A stretch of DNA of 64,000 nucleotides, taken from the NCBI GenBank assembly GCA_012274445.1, contig JAAROD010000093.1, positions 1,550,001 to 1,614,000 of the forward strand. The letters are read 5' to 3'. Both the position numbers and the translations under genes were made by a program. Shown one piece after another: positions 38,636-50,328 of this stretch (position 1 is its first letter; each line of letters begins with the position of its first letter). The notes under the pieces are model-generated. The model was not told the origin of the DNA. It was given only the letters and a program-made list of their open reading frames with translations, and did no database searches. This DNA comes from Sclerotiophoma versabilis. Lineage: Eukaryota; Ascomycota; Dothideomycetes; Pleosporales; Didymellaceae.

Positions 38636-39133
38636 TATTAAAGTTATACTTTTAAGTAAAGCTTATAAGTACTATTTATATTAGTTCTTAGAGACAAGCG
38701 CTAGTATAGAAAGGTCTATAAGAGTTAGAGTTATTACCTAGTAAAATACTATAATAATAGAAAGTAATAATAAGTAGTATAGAGTAAACTATCTAGCTTA
38801 AGAGTTAAGGTTAAGATTCTAAAGATAAACTTAATTAACTAAGTTAAATATAAACTATAAAGGTTATATTTCTACTAACTATATACTTACTAGGAGATAA
38901 TACTTATTAATAAGTAACTAGAGTTAGTCTAATAAGATATATAGCGTTACTTATTAATTAGTAATAATATATAATACTTATTAATAAGCAGGTTATATAT
39001 ATTATACTTATTAATAAGTATATTACGTAACTATATAAAAGAAGATTCTTCTAGGCTCTACTCTAGCTTATAGGTAAGAGCTCTAGTTAGCTACTTAATT
39101 ACTGTACTACTTTGTCCGCATAGGATTATAATA
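38636..39133 (-). repeat. gypsy4 3' LTR (498 bp)
   Basis: Plus-strand ends TATTAAAGTTATAC and GGATTATAATA. Four degraded palindromes (about 38908-39020) instead of the three in gypsy1. Confidence 0.9.
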
Positions 39134-39720
39134 CTATTCTTCTTCTTCTTTAGGTTTGTTCTTAAACTACGTAACTAAGATCTAGGCCTATATAAAACTA
39201 AGCTTATTTCTATATCTAGTAACTAGTATATTAAGATATCTTCTTACACCTATAACCTTTAACTTAGTCTAGAAATTTATTAAGCTAACACTCCTACTAA
39301 AGTCCTTAATAACTATTATTTCTTTAAAGGCTATAAGTACTATATTATACTAAATACTATAAAGTGTCTAAAGTATACTAAGTATATAAAGGCTAAAAAG
39401 CCTTATATTAATATATTATAGAAGTTACTAGATTATACTTATAAAGAGTATAAAAAGAAGGTAGAAGAAGATAAGACTCTGTTAGTAACTATTATTACGC
39501 AGTTATTGCATAATAAAAAGATTCTAAAATAAGCTAAGAATTATATACAGTAAAAGGTGCTATGTATAGTAAATAAGATAGCTAAATTAGGTAAACTAGA
39601 TCTTACTAAGAAGATAGATTATCTAGTAGTATTAATAGGCATATATGCCTTATCTATAACCTAGGCTACTCTTAGGCTTATTAAGAAGTTTATTATAAAC
39701 TATAGTACCTTTATACTAAT
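39134..39720 (+). pseudogene. Antisense protein-like remnant in the gypsy4 3' region
   Basis: Read on the plus strand, opposite to gypsy4, the part at about 39288-39600 gives continuous protein-like sequence with few stops: T-P-T-K-V-L-N-N-Y-Y-F-F-K-G-Y-K, then K-C-L-K-Y-T-K-Y (probably C-x2-C before RIP), then a Lys/Glu-rich helical stretch E-Y-K-K-K-V-E-E-D-K. It lies between the end of pol and the 3' LTR. I do not recognise a family with certainty. It could be an antisense gene of the element or a captured host gene. Confidence 0.5.
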
Positions 39721-40229
39721 TAGTAGTAGTTTATAAGGTATATTAGAGGTTTTAATATATTTTCTAATTTTAGGTAACCTAACTATTTAACTAGGTATTA
39801 AATACCTTTCTTAGTTCTCTAATATATTATTATTTTTTTAACTTCCTACTTATTATTACTATTAGCTTAGTAGTAGAAGTCTTTCTAGATTAGCATTCTT
39901 AGATTAGTAGGTTCTAGTAGTAAAATATAGAACACTAGGTAAATCTTTAAATTCTTAGGTAGCTTAAGTTAATAGTTAACTAGGCTAATTTATTTAGAAA
40001 TAAAAAATAGTCTAACCTTTACCTTATCTAGTTTTTTTATAACTTTTTATATTCTAAGATTTTTTATAAGAAGATAGACCTTATCTCTCTTCTTTAGCTA
40101 AGGTACTGTTTTTTATTTCTAGTTAATATATAAAATAGCTTATTTCTAAGCTTATATAATGTTTTAAAGTAATTTCTAGTATACTTTCTTTAGTCTAACT
40201 ACTAAAGCTATTACTAATTCTGTTTAAAT

Positions 40230-41996
40230 AGAGTAATTAATAGATTATATAAAGAGATTTAGGTATCTTCTATAGTTTATAAAGAATAGTATTATACCTA
40301 TTACTTCTAATAACTTATTATTATATATAATTTATACTATAGGTAATAGCAAGACCTAGTTATCTTGTTTCTAGTTACTATAAATCTAAAGGTATATTTC
40401 TATAGTCTAGATTATTCTTTCTATCTATCTATCTGTCTGTAGATAATATGCTATAAATAGCTTTTTCTTAGTACCTAATATAGTTAGTATTATAGTTTAG
40501 TAGTTTAATATAAAAAGCTTTTCTCTATTACTAATAATTAACTTAGATATTCTATAGTAGTAAATAATCTAATTAATAAATACTATAGCTAGCTGCTATA
40601 CAGTATAGCTATGTTTAAATAGTATTATTTTAGTATACTTAGTAAATTAATCTACTATAATAAAGACTAAGTTATAAGTATATTCTATAATAGGGTCCTT
40701 AGAGGGTAGTAGCTGTATAATAAAATCTATTATAATATTTATCTATAGCACTGTTAGTAGTTCTATTACTTATACTTCTCTATACTTAGTATATATACTA
40801 TACCTATTCTATTAGTACTATATATAGTTCTTAATAAACTTAGTAACCTTATTCTTTATATTAGAAAACTTATTATATTACTTAATAAGTTCTATAGTAC
40901 AGGTAATACTAGAGTATCTATGTAGTATATTATTAGAAAAATCTTAAGATAACTTTCTTTTAAAGTTCCTCTAGTACTTGCTCTAGAATGTATTATTCCT
41001 GCTAAACTTATATTACTAGGTTAAGCTGCTGTGTTAGTTCTAATAACCTATCCTTATTAACTCTAAGAATAGTAAACTTATTAATTATCTTTTTACCTAT
41101 AAGGTTATAGCATTAGCTAAGCACGTTTACTCTGCTATTTTCTTTTCCTAGCATATATAGAATCTTAAACTTATACTAACTAAGCATTTCTAACTAGCGT
41201 ACTTACTATTAGTTTAGAACCTTAGTAGTAGTAAAATATACTAAGTTCTTATAATCTATATAAATAGTAAGTTCTAAGCAGCTTTCTATATACACTCTCT
41301 AATATTATAATATATTAATAATAGCTATAAGCTTCTTATTATATATATTATAATATTCTTCTAGTACTATAAACTTTCTTAAGTAGTAGGTAATTAGGTG
41401 CTATTAGCTGTTTTATTCTTAAGTAATGCATACTCCTAATACTAAATCTAAGGCATCTATCTTAAGGTGTATAGGTTTACTACTTCTAAATATAATTAGT
41501 ATAGAAGGCTCTATATATGCTTACTTAAGTAATTAGAAAGTATTCTCTTATACTTATTTCTACTTAAAGAGTATATTCTTCTATATAAGTTTTATAAGTA
41601 GTAAGGCCTTTATAGAGTAGTTCTTAATAAAGTATTAGTTAAAGTTAATAAACCTAAGAAATTCTTAAATTCTCTTAACTATAGTAGGTGTTAGCCAATT
41701 CTTTATAACCTAGATTTTCTTTTTACTTATCTTAACTCTATATCTTCCTATAATATAGCTAAGAAACTCTACTTCTTCCTTATACTATTTATACTTCTCT
41801 AGCTTTAGCCTAAGGTCTACTATTACTAAGTATTCTAATACTTATTATATATAAACCTTATATTCTTCTTATATCTTAGTATATACTAGAATATTATTAA
41901 GGTATACTACTACTATAATATCTAGGTATGCTTATAGTATATTATTACTTAATACCTAATATACTGCTAGTGTATTAGTTAGCCTAAATAGTATAA
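40230..41996 (-). pseudogene. gypsy4 pol remnant (integrase, RNase H, reverse transcriptase C-terminal part)
   Basis: Positions 41400-41996 are collinear with gypsy1 1-640. The reverse transcriptase box is Y-L-N-N near 41890-41910 (Y-L-D-D in gypsy1). Upstream on the plus strand, about 40290-41100, lies the integrase region that gypsy1 does not show in this window. All frames carry RIP stops. Confidence 0.82.
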
Positions 41997-42288
41997 TGTT
42001 AATAAGCTTGCAGTACGATACTTAGGTAATTAAATAATTAATTAGTGCCTATCTATCTAGACGTAACAACTGTTTATATACAAAGGAGATATTGTTAGTT
42101 ACATAACCCTAGAATCGAGCTTGTAGGTAGTAGCAGGTCTGCTCAACTGTAGTTAGCTTAACTACTAAGCTTCTTAAGGGTTGGCTATAAGCTTAGGCGC
42201 ACAGGCTTATACTTTAGGTAATACCTAGCTCTAATGCGCTAACGCCTTACTTAGCCTAGCAGCAAGCTAGCAGCTTGCTTGTGCAACA
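41997..42288 (-). repeat. Lone Copia C LTR (292 bp), nearly free of RIP
   Basis: Starts TGTTAATAAGCTTGCAG and ends GCTTGTGCAACA, with TSD TATAA (41992-41996 and 42289-42293) inside gypsy4 pol. It is the only C LTR with intact TG...CA ends and many CpA, TpG and CpG pairs. Orientation is assigned by analogy to Copia C. Confidence 0.9.
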
Positions 42289-42293
42289 TATAA

Positions 42294-42939
42294 CTATATA
42301 CTTATAATAACTATAATAGGTTCTAAATACTATTTTCTATTCTTTACCTTTCTTTATATATATAAGGTTATACACTCTATATAAGTTAAGTATAGTAAAG
42401 AACTTTACTTCTAATAACTAGTTCTATAACTTAGATATACTAGGTAGTAGATAATAATTCTTAATAGTAATATTATTTAACTTCTAGTAGTTAATGTGGG
42501 GTCTTAGCTTACTATCTTTCTTTAGTATAAACAGAATAGAGAATTCTGCTAGGAATTTAGATTTTCTAATAAATCCTTTTATAAGGTTCTTCTTAATATA
42601 CTTATATAATATCTTAAGCTCTTTCTTAGATAACTAGTATACAGGCCTAAAGAGTAGTTCTTTTCCTTTCTTAAGTTTAATTTTATAATTCTAAGGTTAA
42701 TGCTTAGGTAGCACTTTTATAGATAACTCTTCTTTAAATATCTAGGTATACTATTTATATATATCTAGTATACTAGAAGGTGTACTCTTATTCTTCTTAA
42801 CTTTTATAGAAGGGCTATCTTTATCTATATATTTAACTACTCTATTTTAGTATATCTTATATATTAAAGAAATATTATTAATCTTCTTCTTATCTACTAG
42901 TTATAGCATATACTATATAGGCTTTAATATATTAGTGCT
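42294..42939 (-). pseudogene. gypsy4 pol remnant (reverse transcriptase N-terminal part)
   Basis: Collinear with gypsy1 at about 640-1275. It ends at GTGCT (42935-42939), the F1 TSD, which corresponds to GTGCC in gypsy1. Confidence 0.82.
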
Positions 42940-43166
42940 TATTAGAGCTAAGATAACTAGACAAAATTAGTCTAGGTGTAAAAGAGTTAATTAAGTTCTT
43001 TATTTTATTCCTATAGTAAAAGGGTGCAACTATATACATATTTTACCCCAAGGCTAGTCCTTAATTAGAGTAGGGCTAATTAATTTTTCTTATCTATTAA
43101 TCTAATCTCTCTAATCTGCCTATATTACTGTTAATAATTACGTAATTATTAACCTTTACTATAACA
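42940..43166 (-). repeat. Copia F1 3' LTR (227 bp)
   Basis: Plus-strand ends TATTAGAGCTAAG and TACTATAACA, followed by CACCCCCTAG (complement of a purine tract), as in Copia B. Confidence 0.9.
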
Positions 43167-43539
43167 CACCCCCTAGAGATCCTAGTCTTTAACTAGTATT
43201 CCTATATTAGTAGCTTTGTTATTACGCCCTATTAATTCTATTATAAAGGTTTTTTTAATTGCCCTGTGCGCTACATCTTTATATTTAGAGTCTAGAGAGA
43301 ATTCTCTAATCTAGTTAGTAGGTAAATACTTATGTATAATAATAAATAATAATATATCTAATCTTTACTTTTCCCAATTCTTATTCTTATAATTCTTATC
43401 CTTTTACTTATAATCTATAAGCTAATCTTCTAATACTACTATTATTAACGTAAGTAATCTAATTCTCTTCTTTTAGTATACTATTAACGTTTAGTATTAG
43501 GCTCTTAATTACTATACCTTTAGTATAATTCTAATTAAT

Positions 43540-44700
43540 ATGCCTTCTAAGCTCCTAAAAACTCCCTCTAAGCATCTAATTAGTAATCTAAGCCTGCTTA
43601 AAGGTTATACTCCTTCTAAGAAGATTAAGACTAAGCTTACTCTATTACCTACTCTTAATCTACGCTAATCTACTTAATCTAGTAGGATTTTAACTAATTC
43701 TAACTATCTAATAATAGTTTCTTCTAGATTAGAAGATAAAGATAATAATAAGATTAATCTAAAGTTAATATTCTAGAAGTTCTAGTCTTAGACTGCTACT
43801 CCTATAAAGCAATCTACTACTACCCCTGCTAATTACTTACCTATAAGCAGAATTAAGATTAGTTCTTATTATAATTATTTATATACCTACTACTTAAAGC
43901 AGTTTATAGATAGTATTAGTAATAGTTATTATTATAATTATATTAACTATTAATTATATAAAGAGAGTAGCTAGTATATTAAGTATAATACTTATACTTA
44001 TAGGCCTCTATAAGTAATTATAAGTCTTAGTTCTTTTTATCTAATTACTAATTCTTTAATTAGCTATAGTTCTCTCTATTCTCTAGCTTAGGCTGTAATT
44101 ACTGCTATTAATAATAAGGCTAACAGAGTAAGAAATCTATCTTAATCTATTAATTTTTCTAATATATTTTAGGTTAAAGTTGTTTTTCTACTTATAGACA
44201 CCTTGTTTAAGGCATATATATAGGTGTCTAAGAAGGCTAATCCTAATCTAGTTAATAAGAATAAGGTTATAATTAATTCTAATATTAATAACTTTAAGAG
44301 TAGTAAGAATAATTAGCAAAACATAACTAGTACTCTCTAGGGTTTAGCTATAGATTAGATTAATTAGGCTGCTTTATCTCCTGCTCCTGCTCTATCTAAG
44401 CAGAGTCTTAGATTAACTATAGATTAGGCTTTACTAGCTCTGTCTCCTAGTTAGTCTTATAATTAGAGTAGTTAGTTCTCTAGTTAAGCTAGTCCTACTT
44501 AGATTAGTTATAGTTAAGCCTCTTCTAATAATTCTTAGATTACTAATTATCTCTATTATTTAGCTGCTTAAGCTTAAAACTACAGGTTTGCTTATAATTA
44601 AGCTAGTACTTAGGCTTAAGCTCCTAGTTAGAGTTATTAATCTAAAACTAATATCTATAACCTAATTACTACTTATATAGTAGTAATTAATCTTCTTCTT
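43540..44700 (+). pseudogene. Antisense Gln/Ser/Pro/Asn-rich reading-frame remnant of Copia F1
   Basis: On the strand opposite to F1 gag-pol, a frame from ATG 43540-43542 (M-P-S-K-L-L-K-T-P-S-K) runs about 1.1 kb. It is broken almost only by TAG/TAA, which RIP makes from CAG/CAA. Taking those as Gln gives a low-complexity protein rich in Gln, Ser, Asn, Thr and Pro, with a short basic start (G-Y-T-P-S-K-K). It has no membrane segment and no fold I recognise. Few other stop types occur, which argues for former coding sequence. Confidence 0.6.
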
Positions 44701-44899
44701 ATAGAGTTACTTAATTAATTAACTATATATTAATTAGTTACTCTCTTAGCCTTTCTTAACTAATTATCTATATTAATTATTTAGTCTCTTATAGATATAG
44801 ATTCTGCTTAGTATATTAGTATATATAATATTATATTTATAAATTAATCTACTTTATTAACTCTATCTTCCTTAATTACTTTATCTTTATTAATAACCT

Positions 44900-47800
44900 T
44901 ATATAGGTTAATTAGTTACTTAAACTTCTTGAACTATTAATAAGTAAGTAACTTAGTTAATCTATTAGCTAGCATGTTATTAGTTTCTAGATAACTAATC
45001 TAGATTAATCTCTTAGTATATTCTTACCTAAGCTATATGTTTTATATATCTACATACCTAAGATAAGTAGTAATCTATTAATTAGCCTCTACTACTAGTC
45101 TAATTGTTTAAAGGTTATTATACTATATATTCTATAAGTTGCTTATCTTAAGATTAAGCTTATTAAAGAACTGCCTAAGCGCAATTATTTTCTTAGTAAC
45201 ATACTTAAGAGTAAGAAGCTCTACCTTAGTTATAGAAGTAGTTACTATACTTTATCTAGTAGCTTTCTATAGAATTAGACCTTTAAAAAGTATAACTAGG
45301 TATCTATAAGATAATTATTTAGTTTCTAGATTATCTATAAAAGATATATCTCTATAGATTATTAGCTTAGCTCTGTTATAATTACTATATTAGATTTCTT
45401 CTAATCTTATTCTATATAGGTATATAATTACTCTATCTACTACTTTTTAATATTTATTACTAGAATTAGTTAGGAAATATAATAGCTTAGATACTATAAA
45501 CGCAATATTAGGTTACAGTATAATTACTATATATAATATAGATCTAACCTTTTCTTACTATATTTTAATTTTCTTTTTAGTTACTTCTCTAGTGTTTTTA
45601 ATTAGTTCTTCTAAGAGAAGTAGTGTTAGTAGAAATATACTATTTACTAATCTAAACTTCTTAGTAATCTTATTAATATATATATTATATATAAGAGTAA
45701 TAGTCCTAAGCTCTCTATTATAGATTACTCTAATTTCTAGAAACTATTTGACTAGTCTCTAGTCTTAGATTTTATATTTTTCTATAATCTTATTTTATAA
45801 GAGCTTTATATCTATCTTATAGGTTTTAGAATAAATTAAGAGAATATTATCTATATAAAAGAGTATAATAATCTTCTTACTCTTATTATAGAATAGGTAG
45901 GGCTCTTCTTTACTTAATTATAGTTTAATTAATTAAAGTAACCTTAAGAGCTCTTTATACTAAAGAAGTAGTAATTCCTTTAATTTATATAGTGCTTAAT
46001 TAAGCCTAATACAGTATCTACTCTTCTTAAATCCTTCTAGTATTTTATAGAGTACTAGATTATCTACTATAATTATAGCGTTAAGGAACACTCTAATAAT
46101 ATTATACTATCTTACTTCTAGATTAAATTAAGCTGTAATTAACATTACTGCTCTAAATAATTTAGCTGCTAGAGTTATAGCATAGGTAGATTAAAGAGAA
46201 TTTATTTCTTATAAATCTCCTCTTATAATAATCTAAGCCTTACACTTAATAAAGTAGCTATCTTAATTAAATTTATAAGTCTATACCTACTTTAATAGTA
46301 ATAGTTAATTCTTTACTTTAGATACTAGGATCTCTAACTAGGTACTCTTCTTAATTATCTAATTAATTTCTTTAGTTAAAGAGTCTATAAACAGAGTCTT
46401 TAGAGGGTGTTATAGAAGCTACTTCTATATATTTAGTAGTAGTAGGAGATTATCTTAATAAGAGCATAAAGTATAATCTAATTAATTAGATTTATTATTT
46501 AGCATAGCTGCTATAACTACTAGGTTTAGTATTTTGTAGCTAGATTATTTATTTTAGAACTAGTTAGTTTCTAGAAGATATATATATTTAAAGTTATCTA
46601 TCTATTAATTTTCTTATAGATCTATAATTAATATATTAATACTTTCTTAGCTACTACTCTCTGGTTAATTATTATAATTCTTTCTTCTGCAGAGTAGTAT
46701 ATATATATTTATTAGTTAATCTATCTTAGATGCTATACCTCTAATTCTTTAACTTAACCTTTATATTAGTATATCCCTTACTATATCTAGAGTAATAGAA
46801 GTAGTGCTAGCAGAGCTAGTATTAGAATTAGTTAGGCACTCCTGCCTTAACTTATATAATCCTATCTAATTACTAGAATAAGATAAGCTAGCTCTTATAG
46901 GTATGTTTATATCCTATTAACTATCTATCTCTATATAATAACTTTAATTACCCCTACCTAGTGCACCTATCTCTAAATTAGTTAGTTTAGGTGTTTATTT
47001 TAGAGTTATAAGTCTAATATTTTTAGATTAGTCTATATAGATTTCTAGGTAATTACTAGCCTTATAAGCACTCTACGCAGTATCTATATCTAATATATTA
47101 TAATCTAGAACTAGGCTAGTCTCTATATTATTTAATAGAGGCATATTACCCCTAAGCTATTACTTAGTAGCTAATCTATCTGTCTTAGATTGTGTTTAAT
47201 TTCTAAGGTTAGGTATATTAATATCCTAGCCTAGATTAGCTAGTTCTCTGTTATAAAGGATATTAGCAAGTTTAGTTACTTAATCTTTAGGTATTTCTTT
47301 GTCCTTCTTCCTTTTATAGAATAGAGATTTGTTAAAATTAATATTTCTAGTAATTATTACTTAATTAATTAATAGGACCTATATTTTATAGATATTAGAG
47401 GCCTAATAGCTAACTAGATATCTAATATATCTCTATAGATTAACTTTATATCTATATTTATCTTACTCTACTACTTAATCTCTTTTAAGGGGATATACTC
47501 TGCAGCTATAGGTATATATACTACTCTAGTCTAGTTATAGATTAGCTATTTAGTACCTAATCTAGGCTGGTTTATACTATCTAAAGTACTATCTAAACTA
47601 GTTATCTAGTACCTTATTAGGTAATCTAAAACTATAGATTACTATAGAACTTATCCTGTGTAGATATATAGCAGTATCTATAATCTTAGGCTATAGCTAA
47701 GAGAGAAGATTAGCACCTATTCTTATCTTAATAGATTTAGTAATTAGCTCTTTTTCTACTCTCTCTACTAATCTATTTAGTTTATACGTATAAGAAGGAG

Positions 47801-50080
47801 AAGTAAGTATCTTTATCCTCTTCTAATCTGCCTATTCTTTATAGCGTAATTAACCTCTCTATAGTCTAGTAGCTACATTATTATTCTAATAGATTTTAAT
47901 AATACTTAGTTAATACTTTCTTCTAACCTATTTCTTAAATAGTTAAATAACTCTTATAATCTTATCTAAAGTCTTAGACTACAGGTTATAATTAAAGAGC
48001 TTTCCTAAGTAGTTTTTCTTAATAATTATAGTCTATTCTTTATTAAGCCTTTCTATTAGTATATTAAATAGATTCTATAATATTCTATAAAATAGCCTTA
48101 GTAATTACTTTCTAGGCTGCCTTAATATAACTTAGATAGAGTAGGTAGTTATATACTCTTAGCACTTAATCCTCTTTATTCTATTAATATAAACGTTCTA
48201 AGCAGCTTATACTAATAATTATAGTGCTTACTATTCTAGGTAACCTAATTATTAATGCTATAGGTTCTTACTGTTTAACCTTTCTGCAGGTTTAGATAAT
48301 CTTAATATAGCATACACACTAAAGAAAAAGTAAAAGTTAATCTTATTATATTTAATAAAGGTAAGATTATAAGTAGTATATAGCTTAGCTATAATAATAT
48401 TATCTTTAATTATTCTATGCCTAAGAGTATTATCTAATTTAAGATACTATATGCCTGCTTATTTAAGGTAAGCTTTAGATATAATATTTATATAGAATTC
48501 TTTAATAACTTTAATATTCTTAAGTATAAGATCTTTAGTCTTTAGTCTGTTTTTTCTATTTAGGATTTCTTTAAGAATATAATTTCCTAATTCTAAGATA
48601 GGCAGTAATTAAGTACCTGTATTAATAGTTTTCCTTAGATTAGACTGTTTAAAAGTCTCTAGTATTAGAAGTAATTAATTATTTACTAAGTAGACTGCTT
48701 TTTTACTATTAAGAATAGTGCTTATTAATAAGGGATGTTTGTAGTCTATTATAGAATAGACTCTGCCTAATTTAGGTTAAAATTAGGATAGATTAATAAC
48801 TACTACTAAAATTAAGCTAGGATATTTAGCTAAAGATAATATATCCCCTAATAATCTAGTCTTCTATTTAGCTTCTTTAATTTATTTCTTAAGCTTACTT
48901 TATTCTAAGTTATTAAGTCTCTTTTTAATTTTAGATTTATTAAAGTTAAATAGAGATATCTTTAGTAATCTAGAAAGAGAAGATCTAGTAATTATAGTTT
49001 AAAGTCTATAGTAATTAATAGAGTCCTAAGTATAGAGTCCTTTAGGTTTGCATAGACAGCATTTCTAGTTTAATTCTGTTTTTTCTTTAGTTTTATCCTA
49101 ATTAGAGCTTCTACCTAGAGTTGTAAGAGCTGTGTTTCCTTTACTTCTAGCTAAGCTAATAGCTTATTCTTAGAGTATTAATATAAAGACCTTAGATAGA
49201 TTATTTATATCTATTAATTAATAACTAAAAGCTATATCTATAATTATTTACTGCCTTATTAAGTAAGACTATTCTAGAGTAAGCCTAGGAGTAATTATAT
49301 TAAGAAAGTTAGTAAGAGTAAGTTATTCTTTAATCTTAGTAATCTTAAATGCCTAAGCTTTTCTATAGAGTACTTACTACTTATTAAACTACTTATCTAG
49401 TAAGATCTAGCCTAATTAGGCTTTTTTAAGGTAAGTATAGTATTACTGCCTAACTAGATATATAGTATTGCTATTAGTTAGTACTAGGTTATTCTTTAGA
49501 ATTTAGATTAGAGCCTGCAGAGTTAATTCTTAGGAATTAAGTATCTTTATTAATACTAGAGCTATAAGATTAGCTAATACTGTTTTATAAATCTAATCTT
49601 AAATATTACTAAGCTTTATAGCTAATCTTATCTACCTTAAGGTTATAACCTTGTATTTTTAGACTTCTTTAGAGTAATCTCTAATTACTAATTTATATAC
49701 CTCTATTCTAAGGATGTACTGTTCTTAATTAGTAGTAACGCTTAGCTTATCTTTATTACTATTTTCTAAGAGGTTTCTAGAGACTAGCTTTAGAAGGAGA
49801 GTTAGATACTCTAGCTTTTATTTATTAATTACTATAACTGTTTTACTATCTAGACTAATCTAATTCTATACTGCCTTGTCTCTTATATAGAGTTTAAGCT
49901 AAGCAAACTAGTAGAGCTAATCTAATTAGCTTTTAAGTAGGACCTAGCTAGTTAAGAGTTAGGAATTAGATTCTATTATCTAACTATTAAGAAGGGTTGT
50001 ATTTAAAAGTATATAATTAATTCTATTTAGCTTTTTAGCTATGCAGAGTACGCAGAGAAATCCACTATATAGTCTTTATA
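44900..50080 (-). pseudogene. Copia F1 gag-pol remnant
   Basis: Copia order on the minus strand. RNase H lies at about 44950-45400; reverse transcriptase at about 45560-46350, with box F-Y-I-D-N-I-L near 45840-45866; integrase at about 47450-48200; protease and gag at about 48500-50050. Bounds are approximate; RIP stops occur throughout. Confidence 0.8.
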
Positions 50081-50082
50081 AT

Positions 50083-50096
50083 GCTAGGCTTATAAC
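50083..50096 (-). other. Copia F1 primer binding site
   Basis: Plus strand GCTAGGCTTATAAC, the RIP form of the initiator tRNA-Met anticodon arm, abutting the 5' LTR at 50097. Confidence 0.7.
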
Positions 50097-50323
50097 TATT
50101 AGAGCTAAGATAACTAGATAAGATTAGTCTAGGTATAAAAGAGTTAATTAAGTTCCTTATTTTATTTCTATAGTAAAAGAGTGTAACTATATATATATTT
50201 TACCCTTAGGCTAGTTCTTAATTAGAGTAGAGCTAATTAATTATCCTTATCTATTAATCTAATCTCTCTAATCCGCCTATATTACTATTAATAATTACGT
50301 AATTATTAACCTTTACTACAACA
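50097..50323 (-). repeat. Copia F1 5' LTR (227 bp)
   Basis: Plus-strand ends TATTAGAGCTAAG and TACTACAACA; TSD GTACT follows. Confidence 0.9.
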
Positions 50324-50328
50324 GTACT

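Larger units (their letters stand above)
42940..50323 (-). mobile_element. Copia F1, full-length Ty1/copia element (7,384 bp), RIP-mutated
   Basis: Two 227-bp LTRs and TSD GTGCT / GTACT (42935-42939 and 50324-50328; one RIP difference). A separate family from A/B and C/D by sequence, but with the same primer site and also an antisense frame in the 3' region. It is the innermost layer of the nest gypsy2 > D2 > pogo2 > gypsy4 > F1. Confidence 0.9.
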
